Source of the DNA: Oxalobacteraceae bacterium
GTDB lineage: Bacteria > Pseudomonadota > Gammaproteobacteria > Burkholderiales > Burkholderiaceae_D
Length of the DNA stretch: 64,000 nucleotides
Assembly: GCA_003537575.1 (NCBI GenBank)
Contig: DPRS01000036.1
Span: 225-64,224, forward strand
Direction: 5' to 3'
Made by a program: the position numbers and the translations under genes. The notes beneath the pieces are model-generated. The model had not been told where the DNA came from. It did no database searches and worked only from the letters and a program-made list of their open reading frames with translations. Each line of letters opens with the position of its first letter. The stretch's first letter is position 1. Shown here one piece after another: positions 8,803 through 17,645 of this stretch.

Positions 8803-9715
8803 GCTCGCCTCCATAACCGAGGAACAGGTCTTCCAGCGACGGTTCATGCACGACGATGTCCTGCACCGCGCCGGCCAGCGCGGATATCGCTCCCAGCACT
8901 TCGAGCTTGCGCCCTTGTGGACAGGCGACGCGCGCGCGATCCTCGCCGATCTCCATGTCGATGCCGGCCAGGCGCGCGAGCGCGCCATGGACATGCTGCG
9001 CCTGCCCCGGGCGCAGGCTGAGCTCGATCACCGACGGCAGCACCATCTGCGATCGCAGCTGCGACAGCGTCCCCTGCGCGGCGATACGGCCGGAATGCAG
9101 GATCACCAGCCGGTCCACCCGCTCCTGGATCTCGGCCAGGATGTGCGAGGTAATGACGATGGTGGCGCCCTCTGCCTGCACTTCCCGCAGGATGCGGTAA
9201 AAGTCATGGATGCCTTCCGGGTCGAGGCCGTTGGTCGGCTCGTCCAGGAAAATCAGGTCGGGATTGCCGAGCAGGACTTGCGCAAAACCGAGCCGCTGCC
9301 GCATGCCTTTCGAATAGCCGCGCACCCGGCGCGCGGCGGCGCCGGCCAGTCCGACGCGCTCGAGAATGGACTCACACTCACGGCGCGGCACCTGCTTGAG
9401 GTCGGCGAACAGTCGCAGCACTTCCAGGCCGGTCAGGTTGTCATAGGTAACGAAACTCTCCGGCAGATAGCCGATGCGCCGGCGCGCCTGGCGGAAATCG
9501 CGGCCGCCGGTCAAGGCGCCATGTACGCGGATTTCGCCACTGGTCGGCGCGATCAGCCCCAGCATCAGCTTGAACAGCGTGCTCTTGCCGGCGCCGTTGT
9601 GGCCGATCAGCCCGAACATCTCGCCCCGGCCGACCGACAGGCTGACGCCGCCGAGCGCCTGCACGTCGCCAAATCGTTTGGCAACATCAGTCACCTGTAT
9701 GGGGTTGCTTGTCAC
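8795..9715 (-). CDS. nosF: NosF, ABC transporter ATP-binding protein
   Basis: The 306-residue ATPase carries Walker A GHNGAGKST, the signature region YSKGMRQRLGFAQVLLG, Walker B LIFLDEPTNGLDP and the switch histidine TSH. It powers the NosDFY complex for NosZ maturation. The start is a GTG at 9715 (VTSNPIQVTD) with GGAGAAAAT upstream; it overlaps the 3' end of nosD by 29 nt. Its stop overlaps nosY. Confidence 0.95.
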   Translation of the reverse strand: MTSNPIQVTDVAKRFGDVQALGGVSLSVGRGEMFGLIGHNGAGKSTLFKLMLGLIAPTSGEIRVHGALTGGRDFRQARRRIGYLPESFVTYDNLTGLEVLRLFADLKQVPRRECESILERVGLAGAAARRVRGYSKGMRQRLGFAQVLLGNPDLIFLDEPTNGLDPEGIHDFYRILREVQAEGATIVITSHILAEIQERVDRLVILHSGRIAAQGTLSQLRSQMVLPSVIELSLRPGQAQHVHGALARLAGIDMEIGEDRARVACPQGRKLEVLGAISALAGAVQDIVVHEPSLEDLFLGYGGEHV

Positions 9716-10994
9716 TCCATTTTCTCCAATCTTGATACAAAGGGCGCATGCGCGGCTGGCGGTCGACGATGCTGGGCGCGCGCAGCAGCGGGAATTGCCG
9801 CGCCACGAAACGCAAGGTCTGTATCGACGGACTCGACAGCACCAGCTTCAAGAGCGGGTATTGCCAGTTCAGACGATCGACCACGTCGTTGGCCTCGTAC
9901 GGCACGTCGCCGCGGCTGTCGCCGTTCTGGTCCCAGCCGCTGTAGTTGCTCCAGTAATTGCCCTCTGACTTGCCCCACTCGACGTCGCGCGAGGCGACAT
10001 ATTTGACCTGTTCGCGGTTGTCGACGAAATCGTTGCCGTCCACCTTGTTGTTGCCTGACCCGGCCGACACATGGGCGCCGATGCGATTGCGGATCACCAG
10101 GTTGCGGCGCACGGTGTTGTATTCGGCATCATAGATGAAAAAACCGCGCGCATTGCCGGCGACGACATTGTCCTCGACGATCGAGTCCTGGATGGTGCGC
10201 AGCATGATGCCGTGGTCGCTATTGCCCCAGGCCCTGTTGTTACGCACGGTCAGCTCGCGCACTTCCATCAGCGCCAGCCCGCCACGATTCATATAGGATT
10301 CGTTGTCTTCCCAGGTGCTGCGGTTGGTATTCATGTAATGCGTACCGTAGCGCAGATGGTGGATCCGGTTGCCGCGGAAGTGCGCATTGCGCGAGACATC
10401 GACATAGATGCCGTCGCGCGCAAAGCTGATGTTGTTGCCGATGATTTGCGCGCCATCGACGTTGTACACCTGCAGGCCGTTGCCGCGCGCGGTCGACTGC
10501 AGGTCGCGCCTGCCGGTAATGACGTTGCGGGACACGCGCGCATCCTTCAGGCCTTCCAGCCAGATGCCGAACAGATTGAATACTACCTCGCAATCCTCCA
10601 CCTTCGGCCGGTCGGAGCCCGGCTCGAAATAGATGCCGGCGTTCTGCTCGACCTGCTCGATGCCGCTGTCGCGCACGATGAAGCCCTGAATCGTCACGTC
10701 GCTGGCGCGCACGCGGATCACGTCGCCGGAAAATTGTCCGCGAATCGTCGGGCGGTCGACCCCTTGCAGCACCAGCGGCTTGTCGATCAGCAGGCGCTCG
10801 GGGTAATCGCCGCGCAGCACCCGCACGGTGTCGCCGGGGGCCGCGGCGCTGATCGCGGCAGCGATCGATTCGCCTGGCTTGACCGTCAGCACCGCGCTCC
10901 AGGCGGTGCTTGCGACCATCCACAGCAGTCCGGCCAGCGCTGCGGCGCGGGCAAATGACGCTGTGGTTTTAGCCGTGTCCATCGCTGTCACCAT
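9687..10994 (-). CDS. nosD: NosD, periplasmic copper-site maturation protein
   Basis: NosD is a periplasmic right-handed beta-helix protein required for CuZ assembly in NosZ. The 435-residue product has an N-terminal signal segment, then VKPGESIAAAISAAAPGDTVRV and many parallel beta-helix repeats (for example DGIYVDVSRNAHFRGNRIHHLRYG), ending with the W-rich region EGNYWSNYSGWDQNGDSRGD common to NosD. Its ATG at 10994 shares one base with the nosR stop (TGATG), so it is translationally coupled to nosR. Confidence 0.95.
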   Translation of the reverse strand: MVTAMDTAKTTASFARAAALAGLLWMVASTAWSAVLTVKPGESIAAAISAAAPGDTVRVLRGDYPERLLIDKPLVLQGVDRPTIRGQFSGDVIRVRASDVTIQGFIVRDSGIEQVEQNAGIYFEPGSDRPKVEDCEVVFNLFGIWLEGLKDARVSRNVITGRRDLQSTARGNGLQVYNVDGAQIIGNNISFARDGIYVDVSRNAHFRGNRIHHLRYGTHYMNTNRSTWEDNESYMNRGGLALMEVRELTVRNNRAWGNSDHGIMLRTIQDSIVEDNVVAGNARGFFIYDAEYNTVRRNLVIRNRIGAHVSAGSGNNKVDGNDFVDNREQVKYVASRDVEWGKSEGNYWSNYSGWDQNGDSRGDVPYEANDVVDRLNWQYPLLKLVLSSPSIQTLRFVARQFPLLRAPSIVDRQPRMRPLYQDWRKWSDKQPHTGD

Positions 10995-13213
10995 CAGTCA
11001 GCCTTGGCGGCGACTTGCGCAGCCTTTTCCGCGAGATTGCGCCGCACGCTTTCCAACGGGATGAAATAGCCCTTGCTGTCGATCTTCGTCAGCGGCAAGC
11101 CCTGCTTCTCGCGGCTCTTGCGCTCCTTCACCAGCGGCGGGCAGGCGTGGTCGTCGTAATACATCACCATGCAATCCAGGCACAGCATGCACTCCATCTG
11201 GTCGATTTTGCCTTGGGCATCGATCGCGTGCGAACCGCAACCGGCAGCGCAGGCGTGGCAGGTCTCGCACTCTTTCTTGCGCTTCAAGCCAAACAGCCGG
11301 AATTTGGTAGGGATGGCCAGGCCCGCGCCGAGCGGACAGATGTATTTGCAGTAAGGACGCTCGCTCAGGATCGAAATGCCGAGGATGACGCCGACGAACA
11401 GCGCGAACGGCCATGCGCGGTTCCACGCGCCGACCAGGAAGGTGGTCTTGAACGGCTCGATTTCGGCCAGCGTTTCCGCCATTTCCATCGAGTAGAACGA
11501 CACGCCCAGCAGCCCCAGGAACACGCCATACTTGATCCATCTGAGCTTGTCATGCAGCTTTTTCGGCAGCAGGCGCTGGAAGCGCTTCAGTCCCAGCCAC
11601 TCGCCGGCCTTGAACGCCAGGTGCTGCAGCGAGCCGAACGGGCAGATCCAGCCGCAGAACAAGCCCCTGCCCCACACCAGCCCCGTGATCGCAATAAATA
11701 TCCAGAAGATGAAGATGAAGGGATCGGACAGGAACAGTTCCCATTTCCATTGATAGATCATGGAATGGAACCAGGTCATGATTTGCGTGATGCTCGGCTG
11801 CGCCTTCAGGTAAAAGCCGATGAAGCCGACGCTGACGATCCAGATCAGCAGGCGCGGAATCGAGATCCATGGCTTGTGCTTGCGGTTCGATATGCGCACC
11901 AGACGATCGCGTTGCGAGTACACTGCGGCGGCGGCGGCGAGGATCAGCACGAACAGGCCGATCTCCAGCTGCCGTCCGGTCCATACTTTCTTCCATGTCG
12001 GCTGCGGCCGCTCCACATGCGGACGGCCGCCTTCCAGATAGCGCGCCGGCAGCCAGTATTCCTGGCTGAATCGCGCAAAGGCCCGGGTACCGTTTTGCGC
12101 AATCGTTTTATTCGCCAGGAAGGTCAAATCCCAGGGCCAGGCTGGATTGAAGGCCGCCGAGCGCAGGATGAAAATGCCGGTTTCCTTGAACGCAGGCGTG
12201 TCCGCCGGCTGCAGCCGGTAGAGATTCAGATAATCGGTGTCGCGGAAGGTGAACGAATCGGGGTCTTGCCTGACCTGGATCCGGTCATAGATGCCGCCGC
12301 GCACGAAGCCGGAACCCTTGAAGGATGCCTGGCCGTTGGCGACGACGAAAATCGCGTGCTCGCCCGGCTTCAGGTCTTCCATCAGGCGCCGGTAGCCGTG
12401 CTCGCCCAGCACGCTGTTGCCGATCGACGGCACATTCAGATAACCGAAATACAGGTCGATGTAAGGCTGACCATTCGCGGTCGCGCCCAGCTCCTCCGGC
12501 TGCACCTGCAAATGCTGCACGCTGCCTTCCTTGACCAGCGCAGCCCAGTCCAGGCGCTCATTCAAGGACGTGAAGCGTGCCGGCGGCTTCGGCACGCTCT
12601 TGATGATGCCGACCTGGCTGGCGACCGCGTATGCGCTGCGCATGATCGCCTGATTCTCGGCGATCACGGTCACGGTGGCGCCGCTGACGCCATCCAGGCT
12701 GACCGTGCCGGAATTTTCTTGTCCCTGGCCGATTTCCAGTTTGGCATCGGCCGCCTTGCCGATGTATTGGCCGATGAACTGGACCAGCGTCGATTCCGGG
12801 ATCCCGGCCAGCAGGATCGGCTCCGAATGCTTGAGAATGCGCACGCCGGTGATGATGCCGCGGGTATCCATGCCGATCAGCGTGACGATCGGCTTGCCGG
12901 AATAAGCGGGAATATCGACGATGTCGGTCGACAGGAACACATAGCCGGCCAGGCCCGCCTTGCCATTCTCGTCGGCGTAGGCTTCCACATAGCTCGGCAT
13001 GCCCTTGCGCGTCGAGAACCGCTGCGCGCCGGGCATGACTTCGGCGCACGGCGCCAGCGCGCACAGGTCAGGGCCGCTCAATGCTTCCGGGGTCAGCCTG
13101 GAATCGTACATCGAGGCGCGGGCCGCTTGCGGCATCAGCGACAGGCTGCAACATGCGACGAACAGCATGAAAAGACGAAACAGCAAGTTAATGGGGAAAT
13201 TAATACGTGTCAT
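10994..13213 (-). CDS. nosR: NosR, membrane flavo-iron-sulfur protein of N2O respiration
   Basis: NosR (739 residues) passes electrons from the quinol pool to NosZ and supports nosZ expression. It has a signal peptide, a periplasmic FMN-binding domain whose motif SGAT (residues 177-180) gives the flavin acceptor Thr180, several membrane helices from about 415 to 640, and two cytoplasmic polyferredoxin motifs: CGWICPFGSLQH and CKYICPLGAG, followed by CETCHACAAGCG and CMLCLDCMVMYYDDHACP. The CG in place of CP in one cluster motif and the long spacing in the last are usual for NosR. The FMN transferase is the apbE gene at the end of the same run. Confidence 0.95.
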   Translation of the reverse strand: MTRINFPINLLFRLFMLFVACCSLSLMPQAARASMYDSRLTPEALSGPDLCALAPCAEVMPGAQRFSTRKGMPSYVEAYADENGKAGLAGYVFLSTDIVDIPAYSGKPIVTLIGMDTRGIITGVRILKHSEPILLAGIPESTLVQFIGQYIGKAADAKLEIGQGQENSGTVSLDGVSGATVTVIAENQAIMRSAYAVASQVGIIKSVPKPPARFTSLNERLDWAALVKEGSVQHLQVQPEELGATANGQPYIDLYFGYLNVPSIGNSVLGEHGYRRLMEDLKPGEHAIFVVANGQASFKGSGFVRGGIYDRIQVRQDPDSFTFRDTDYLNLYRLQPADTPAFKETGIFILRSAAFNPAWPWDLTFLANKTIAQNGTRAFARFSQEYWLPARYLEGGRPHVERPQPTWKKVWTGRQLEIGLFVLILAAAAAVYSQRDRLVRISNRKHKPWISIPRLLIWIVSVGFIGFYLKAQPSITQIMTWFHSMIYQWKWELFLSDPFIFIFWIFIAITGLVWGRGLFCGWICPFGSLQHLAFKAGEWLGLKRFQRLLPKKLHDKLRWIKYGVFLGLLGVSFYSMEMAETLAEIEPFKTTFLVGAWNRAWPFALFVGVILGISILSERPYCKYICPLGAGLAIPTKFRLFGLKRKKECETCHACAAGCGSHAIDAQGKIDQMECMLCLDCMVMYYDDHACPPLVKERKSREKQGLPLTKIDSKGYFIPLESVRRNLAEKAAQVAAKAD

Positions 13214-13548
13214 AAGTCCACTCGGGAAGCCATCCTGTACCAGGCAGGCAGGACGCCCTTTTCAATCTTTCCTGACAGAATGAAGCCGCTTTAGTTCCTG
13301 GCGGCGACAAGGGGCAGATCGAATTGGCAGGCATCGGCATGCCGGACAGTTAAGTGCTTGAACCCATTTGATAAATGTCGGCCGATGGCTCGAGAATTTA
13401 TGAAATGCGCTCTGAAAAATTGACAATCCTCTGCATGTCACTCGAATACAGAGTCGTTGAAGTTTTTCTGGTTGATCGCCGCGGATGACAGGAAAGCATT
13501 TCCGTCATCCGCGGCCACGGAGCACTTGCGTGCTCCGCGCCAGCCTGA
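13214..13548. other. nosZ-nosR intergenic region
   Basis: This 335-nt gap contains no plausible gene. Its nosZ-proximal part holds two strong hairpins (listed separately). No 14-bp FNR/DNR site was seen ahead of nosR, although TTGATAAATGTCGG at about 13369-13382 has one half site. nosR may therefore depend on read-through from nosZ or on its own constitutive promoter. Confidence 0.6.
13478..13537 (-). terminator. tandem hairpins after nosZ (attenuator, stabiliser or partial terminator)
   Basis: Immediately after the nosZ stop, the transcript can fold CGGAGCAC / GTGCTCCG with a TTGC loop (13518-13537). It can then form a 17-bp stem (13478-13515) built from GCCGCGGATGAC / GTCATCCGCGGC with an inner GGAAA-GCA-TTTCC and one bulged base. 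No U-run follows, so this may protect the nosZ message or attenuate transcription into nosR rather than stop it fully. Confidence 0.6.
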
Positions 13549-15486
13549 TCAGGCCTCGACCAGGAAGCGGCTGCGCATTTCCAGGTGCAGCGCGTGGCAG
13601 AAGTGCGTGCAGTAGAGCCAGTACGCACCCGGCTTGTCGGCCTTAAAAGTCACCGACTTGGTTTCCTGCGGATTCACGATGAAGTTGATGTTGTAGTTCG
13701 GGATTGCGCAACCATGCGCCAGATCTTCGATCTTGTCATGGTTGGTCAGCGTCAGCGTGACTTCATCACCTTTCTTCACCTTGATGACCGGGATGCTGAA
13801 GGCCGGCGCCTGCGACATCATGCGGACATGCACCTTGTTGCCCTTGCGTTCGATGCCGGCTTGCTCCGGCGTCTTCACCGCATTCGGGAACTCGTCCATG
13901 TTATAGATCGGACGGGTCTTGACCAGGTCGCGGCGCACGATGATGCCGTCATGCGGCTCCGGATAGGCGGTATGGTCGGCGATCAGCTTGATCTTCTCGC
14001 CGCTGATGTCGAGCAGCTGCTCGGTTTCCGGATGCAAGGGACCGACCGGCAGGAAGCGATCCTTCGAGAACTTGTTGCCGGAGTTGAAGTACTTGCCATC
14101 GGCTTCCTTGGTTTCGCCCATCGAGGCAAAGCCATGGCCCGGCTGATAGTGGACATCCATGCGGTCGACGATGAACTTGGCATTCTTGTCGCCCTTGTAA
14201 AACGCGATCGCCTTCTCGACGTTCCACTTGACGACCTGGCTGTCGAGGAACAGCGAGGTGTACGCATTGCCCCTGCCGTCGAAACCGGTATGCAGCGGGC
14301 CGAGGCCAATTTCCACCACGGCGACGACAGCGTCTTTTTCCTTTTCCAGCGCGCCGTCGAACCACTGCAGCACTTTCGCCAGTTCGATCACGGTCGCGGT
14401 CGGTGACAGCTTGTCGGCGCAAACGAAGTACTTGCCGTCCGGCGAGGCGTTCACGCCGTGCGGGTTCTTGCCGACCGGGACATAGCAGGTCAGCGCGGTT
14501 TTCGGATCCTTGTTGGATTCCCTGCGGCCGTCGACCACCGGCACCTTCGAGCTGCCGACCGTGAAGGTTTTGCCATCCTTGACGGCTTGCTCGATCCGCG
14601 CCACATTGAGGAATACGCAGGCATCCATTTCAGCCGACATCATGCCAGCCTGTTCGGCGGCATTCTCGACGTTGTACTGGTTCGACGCTACCAGCTTGCC
14701 GTCATACGACGTGGCGGTCAGGTCCATGTTGCCATCGACGCGGCACTGCCAGCGCACTTCCATCGTTGCCGCATCGACGCAGGTAAACAACGCGCCCCAC
14801 TTGCTGGGATCGTCCAGGTCGCGGCCATCGTTGGGCAGCGGAATATGGAATTCGGCGCCGCAGAACACGCGCGTGGTGTAGTTGATCTTTTCATCAACCG
14901 GGTCGCGCTTGTCCGGGAAAATGCCGTGGAAGCCCATCACGTTCGGCAATTCGGTGATCTTGTCGACTTCCATCGTATCCATACGGATGCGGGCGACGCG
15001 CGAATGCATCTTGTCGTTGATGAACAGCCAGCGGCCATCGTAGGTGCCATCCTTGTAGCTGCCATGCACGTGGTGCGTGTCGCCGGTGGTGTATTTCAGG
15101 CTGCCATCGGCCTTGGTGCCCATGATGGCCTTGGATTCATTGGTGATGCCCCAGCCGACCATCGGATCGATGTTGAAGACCGGGATACGGCGCAGTTCAC
15201 GACCGGAAGGAAGGCCGATGATGCGCGCTTCGCCGGAATGGCCACCGCTGGAAAAGTGGTAATACTCGTCCAGCTGGCCGGGCGCGACTTCATGCCCCCC
15301 TGTATGCGCTGGCGCTGCTGCTGCCGGCGCACCGGCATTCGCCTTCGCATCATCCTTGCATCCAGCCAGACCAAGCGATACGCCAGCACCGGCCAACCCC
15401 AACAACGCACTTCTGCCAAGGAAACGGCGGCGGTTCTCAAGTTCCGGGACGTCTTGGTTGACGGAAGTTTTCTTATCTTTGCCCAT
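13549..15486 (-). CDS. nosZ: nitrous oxide reductase, clade I (Tat-exported)
   Basis: NosZ reduces N2O to N2 in the periplasm. The 645-residue protein has a Tat signal (RRRFLGRSALLG, arginines at 19-21), which marks clade I. The propeller domain carries histidine ligands of the CuZ site, including DTHHVHGSY. The C-terminal cupredoxin domain has the CuA motif: C626, C630, H634 and M637 in CTHFCHALHLEM. The ATG at 15486 has GGAG nine bases upstream. An FNR/DNR-type box is centred 112 nt before the start. nosR-D-F-Y-L and accessory genes follow on the same strand. Confidence 0.97.
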   Translation of the reverse strand: MGKDKKTSVNQDVPELENRRRFLGRSALLGLAGAGVSLGLAGCKDDAKANAGAPAAAAPAHTGGHEVAPGQLDEYYHFSSGGHSGEARIIGLPSGRELRRIPVFNIDPMVGWGITNESKAIMGTKADGSLKYTTGDTHHVHGSYKDGTYDGRWLFINDKMHSRVARIRMDTMEVDKITELPNVMGFHGIFPDKRDPVDEKINYTTRVFCGAEFHIPLPNDGRDLDDPSKWGALFTCVDAATMEVRWQCRVDGNMDLTATSYDGKLVASNQYNVENAAEQAGMMSAEMDACVFLNVARIEQAVKDGKTFTVGSSKVPVVDGRRESNKDPKTALTCYVPVGKNPHGVNASPDGKYFVCADKLSPTATVIELAKVLQWFDGALEKEKDAVVAVVEIGLGPLHTGFDGRGNAYTSLFLDSQVVKWNVEKAIAFYKGDKNAKFIVDRMDVHYQPGHGFASMGETKEADGKYFNSGNKFSKDRFLPVGPLHPETEQLLDISGEKIKLIADHTAYPEPHDGIIVRRDLVKTRPIYNMDEFPNAVKTPEQAGIERKGNKVHVRMMSQAPAFSIPVIKVKKGDEVTLTLTNHDKIEDLAHGCAIPNYNINFIVNPQETKSVTFKADKPGAYWLYCTHFCHALHLEMRSRFLVEA

Positions 15487-15822
15487 TCAATTTTCTCCAG
15501 CGAGGACTGTGATCAAAATACATACGCAGCAAATCAATATGTGCCTTCGTGATTAGCTTCCGCATTTTTGATTTTACCGGCCGTTAAGGAAATGATGTGG
15601 ATCAATTATTTCCGGCCATCACTGAAGTTGATTGCAACTTACCGGGAGGAGCGGCCATTCCTGAAGGAAAGATGAATAACTCCCCAGTATCAGGCAGCAT
15701 GCCGTGCCTGGCGCATTGGAGTCAGGCCAATCCGCTTACTGTTGCTCAGTTACAACAAAATGCAACAACCAGGAAGCGCAATGATGCGTTCCGGTGGAAA
15801 AAATGATCAGGATTGGGATGGA
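15487..15822. other. nosZ upstream region
   Basis: This gap between nosZ and the DGC gene (whose 3' end faces it) has the FNR/DNR box at 15592-15605 and an AT-rich leader to nosZ. A 69-codon plus-strand frame here has no family features and overlaps the operator, so I do not call it. I see no other structure. Confidence 0.6.
15592..15605. promoter_or_regulatory. FNR/DNR-type operator upstream of nosZ
   Basis: On the minus strand the site reads TTGATCCACATCAT, nine of ten fixed positions of TTGAT-N4-ATCAA. With the box centre near -41.5, transcription would begin close to 15557, leaving a leader of about 70 nt. The flanks (AAGGAAATGAT and AATTATTTCC) closely match those of the nnrS site. Confidence 0.75.
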
Positions 15823-16215
15823 TTACTTGCCGTTTTCAGGCTTATCGGCAAGCGGGGCGATAGCGGCGATCACCTGCTCCACCACTGCATCGGCCTGCTC
15901 GCGGTCGAAATCGGCGTGATAGCGTTTTTTCACGCCATACTTCTGCAATTGATAATAGCGGTCCGGCTGCACATCATGGCGCGCAAGGCAGTGCCTGGCG
16001 CAAGCCAGCGCGCAACCATCGAGGGCGATGATGGGGCGGCCCGACTTGGCGATCTTGACCAGGTGCGGCACATCGCCGCCGACGCCGGCAATGCAGGACA
16101 TTTCCGCCACGCCTCTGCGGTCCAGCTGCAGCGCGACATGGTTGGCCGCCTGCGCCGCGCTGGAACAGCCGGAACAGGAATACACCAGCGGCAAAGTCGG
16201 ATCTTCAGGAGGCAT
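15823..16215 (-). CDS. DGC-domain putative zinc-binding protein
   Basis: A 130-residue cytosolic protein with YSCSGCSSAAQAAN near the N-terminus, EMSCIAGVGGD in the middle and LDGCALACARHCL, the pattern of the DGC (PF08859) family of predicted metal-binding proteins. The biochemical role is unknown. It begins 17 nt after the ubiT stop with AGAGGCAGG ahead of the ATG, so it appears to be the fourth gene of the ubiU-ubiV-ubiT run under the DNR box at 18805. DGC proteins often appear among denitrification genes, but that association does not define the function. Confidence 0.85.
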   Translation of the reverse strand: MPPEDPTLPLVYSCSGCSSAAQAANHVALQLDRRGVAEMSCIAGVGGDVPHLVKIAKSGRPIIALDGCALACARHCLARHDVQPDRYYQLQKYGVKKRYHADFDREQADAVVEQVIAAIAPLADKPENGK

Positions 16216-16232
16216 CCTGCCTCTTCATTGCT

Positions 16233-16706
16233 TTAGCTTTTCTGCTTGGCCGACAAGCGCGCCAGCACGCGCGCCGGCACGAAACGTCCCGGATCGAACA
16301 CCGGCAAGTCGATCGCATCGATCGTATTTTTCACCAGCAGACCTAACTCGGTATCGCCTTCCATGATCAGGCGCCTGGAAAAGAACAGCGTGTCGGGGTC
16401 TTCCTGGCGTTGCGCCAGCAGCAGAAAATCCTGCGCACTGGCGCCAATCAGCAAGTCCGGTTTGCCCTCGTTGCGGGCAGCGACGAAGCTGCCGCCGTTC
16501 CACTGGAAATGAAATGTCAGCTGCGCATCGGACACGCGAATGCACAGCCGCTTTCCCTGCAGCGATTGCTTCACATCTTCCGGCAGGCTGTTTTTCAGCG
16601 CCAGATTGAGCGCGGTGGCAAACAGCAGCGAACCCGGATAGACAGGCAGCAATGACAGCAGCTTGCCAACCGGCTGCGGCAACACCATTCGATTTTGACT
16701 CATCAT
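16233..16706 (-). CDS. ubiT: UbiT, SCP2-domain accessory factor for anaerobic ubiquinone synthesis
   Basis: UbiT (YhbT) is an SCP2 lipid-carrier-fold protein required with UbiU and UbiV for O2-independent ubiquinone synthesis. The 157-residue product has the SCP2 pattern (LQGKRLCIRVSDAQLTFHFQWNGGSF, then PDLLIGASAQDFLLLAQRQEDPDTLFFSRRLIMEGDTELGLLVKN). It starts at tandem ATGs (16706 and 16703) with AAAGGAAAA upstream, 30 nt after ubiV. Identification is strengthened by the adjoining ubiV and ubiU. Confidence 0.92.
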   Translation of the reverse strand: MMSQNRMVLPQPVGKLLSLLPVYPGSLLFATALNLALKNSLPEDVKQSLQGKRLCIRVSDAQLTFHFQWNGGSFVAARNEGKPDLLIGASAQDFLLLAQRQEDPDTLFFSRRLIMEGDTELGLLVKNTIDAIDLPVFDPGRFVPARVLARLSAKQKS

Positions 16707-16736
16707 TTTTCCTTTGAACGTTTCGGCTTGTCGCGT

Positions 16737-17645
16737 CTACGCCGCAATTTTTTCCAGTCCCGGCTTGCCGTGCCAGTAGCCGTCGCAGGCTTCCTCCGGC
16801 ATCAGCGGCGCCATCTGCGCCATGGCGTCGGCGGCCGCCATCTGCCCGGATATCACCGCGTGGAACAGTTCGATGATGCGCGACGTATGCTGCGACTGCG
16901 GACTGATCCGCACGGTATCGACACCCATTGCCGCCATCGCCGGCAATTCATGCACCAGGTTGTACACCAGCGCCGATTGGGTCTGGATGCCGTTAATGGT
17001 CAGGAAGTGCTGGCTTTCGCGGGTTTTCAGGGGCAAGCCGTCCGGATACTCCATGCAGACAAACTGGCAATCGTCTTTCGGCAGATTGCGATGGCGCGCG
17101 GCAAAGCAGCGCGCCGAAAATGCCAGCGGCATGCGTCCATAGGAAAACACCTCAGTCTCGATCTTGCTCTCTCGCTGCCGCAGCACCTGCGTCAGCTGCT
17201 CGCGACTCATTTCCAGCGGCATCACCCAGCGCGTCGCGCCGGCAACGGCGATCAAGTCGAGCGTCGGCGCATTGTAGATATTCAGATGCGGCCCGGCGAT
17301 GAAGGGCTTGCCGCCCATGCAATGCGCCGCGCCCATGTCGTTGGCTTCCACCGCGAAACGGCCATTGCCGGTAATCCGGCGCAGCGCCGTGATGTCGGTC
17401 TTCGCTTCCAGCAGCACCTGTGTCGACAGCACGACTTCCTTGCCGGCGGCGGCCAGCATGTCGCCGATTTCCAGCCAGTCGGCCAGCCGCAGCTCATGCC
17501 GGCGCGAGCACACTGCTTCGCCGAGATAGACAATATCGACCGGCGTATCGGCGATTGCACTATAAAATTGCAACACCGTTTCACGCGGCCAGTAATACAG
17601 GATCGGACCCAGCGCCAGCTTCACGATACGTTCTCCAAGATTCAT
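16737..17645 (-). CDS. ubiV: UbiV, U32-family O2-independent ubiquinone hydroxylation protein
   Basis: UbiV forms a [4Fe-4S] heterodimer with UbiU that hydroxylates ubiquinone precursors without O2, using prephenate as the oxygen donor in the E. coli system. The 302-residue protein shows the expected cluster cysteines: one in YLGEAVCSRRHELR and three in FSARCFAARHRNLPKDDCQFVCMEYPDG. It overlaps the ubiU stop by ATGA, so the two are translationally coupled. This supplies ubiquinone for anaerobic nitrogen-oxide respiration. Confidence 0.95.
   Translation of the reverse strand: MNLGERIVKLALGPILYYWPRETVLQFYSAIADTPVDIVYLGEAVCSRRHELRLADWLEIGDMLAAAGKEVVLSTQVLLEAKTDITALRRITGNGRFAVEANDMGAAHCMGGKPFIAGPHLNIYNAPTLDLIAVAGATRWVMPLEMSREQLTQVLRQRESKIETEVFSYGRMPLAFSARCFAARHRNLPKDDCQFVCMEYPDGLPLKTRESQHFLTINGIQTQSALVYNLVHELPAMAAMGVDTVRISPQSQHTSRIIELFHAVISGQMAAADAMAQMAPLMPEEACDGYWHGKPGLEKIAA

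Noticed and set aside
11015..13294. 759-codon plus-strand open frame opposite nosR
   Set aside because: It is an antisense frame of nosR with His/Arg/Gln-rich composition, no domain and no ribosome site; nosR itself is unmistakable.
13369..13382. Possible FNR box before nosR (TTGATAAATGTCGG)
   Set aside because: Only the left half matches; the right half ATCAA is absent.
15597..15806. 69-codon frame in the nosZ upstream region
   Set aside because: Overlaps the FNR/DNR box, has no recognisable features and no supporting ribosome site.
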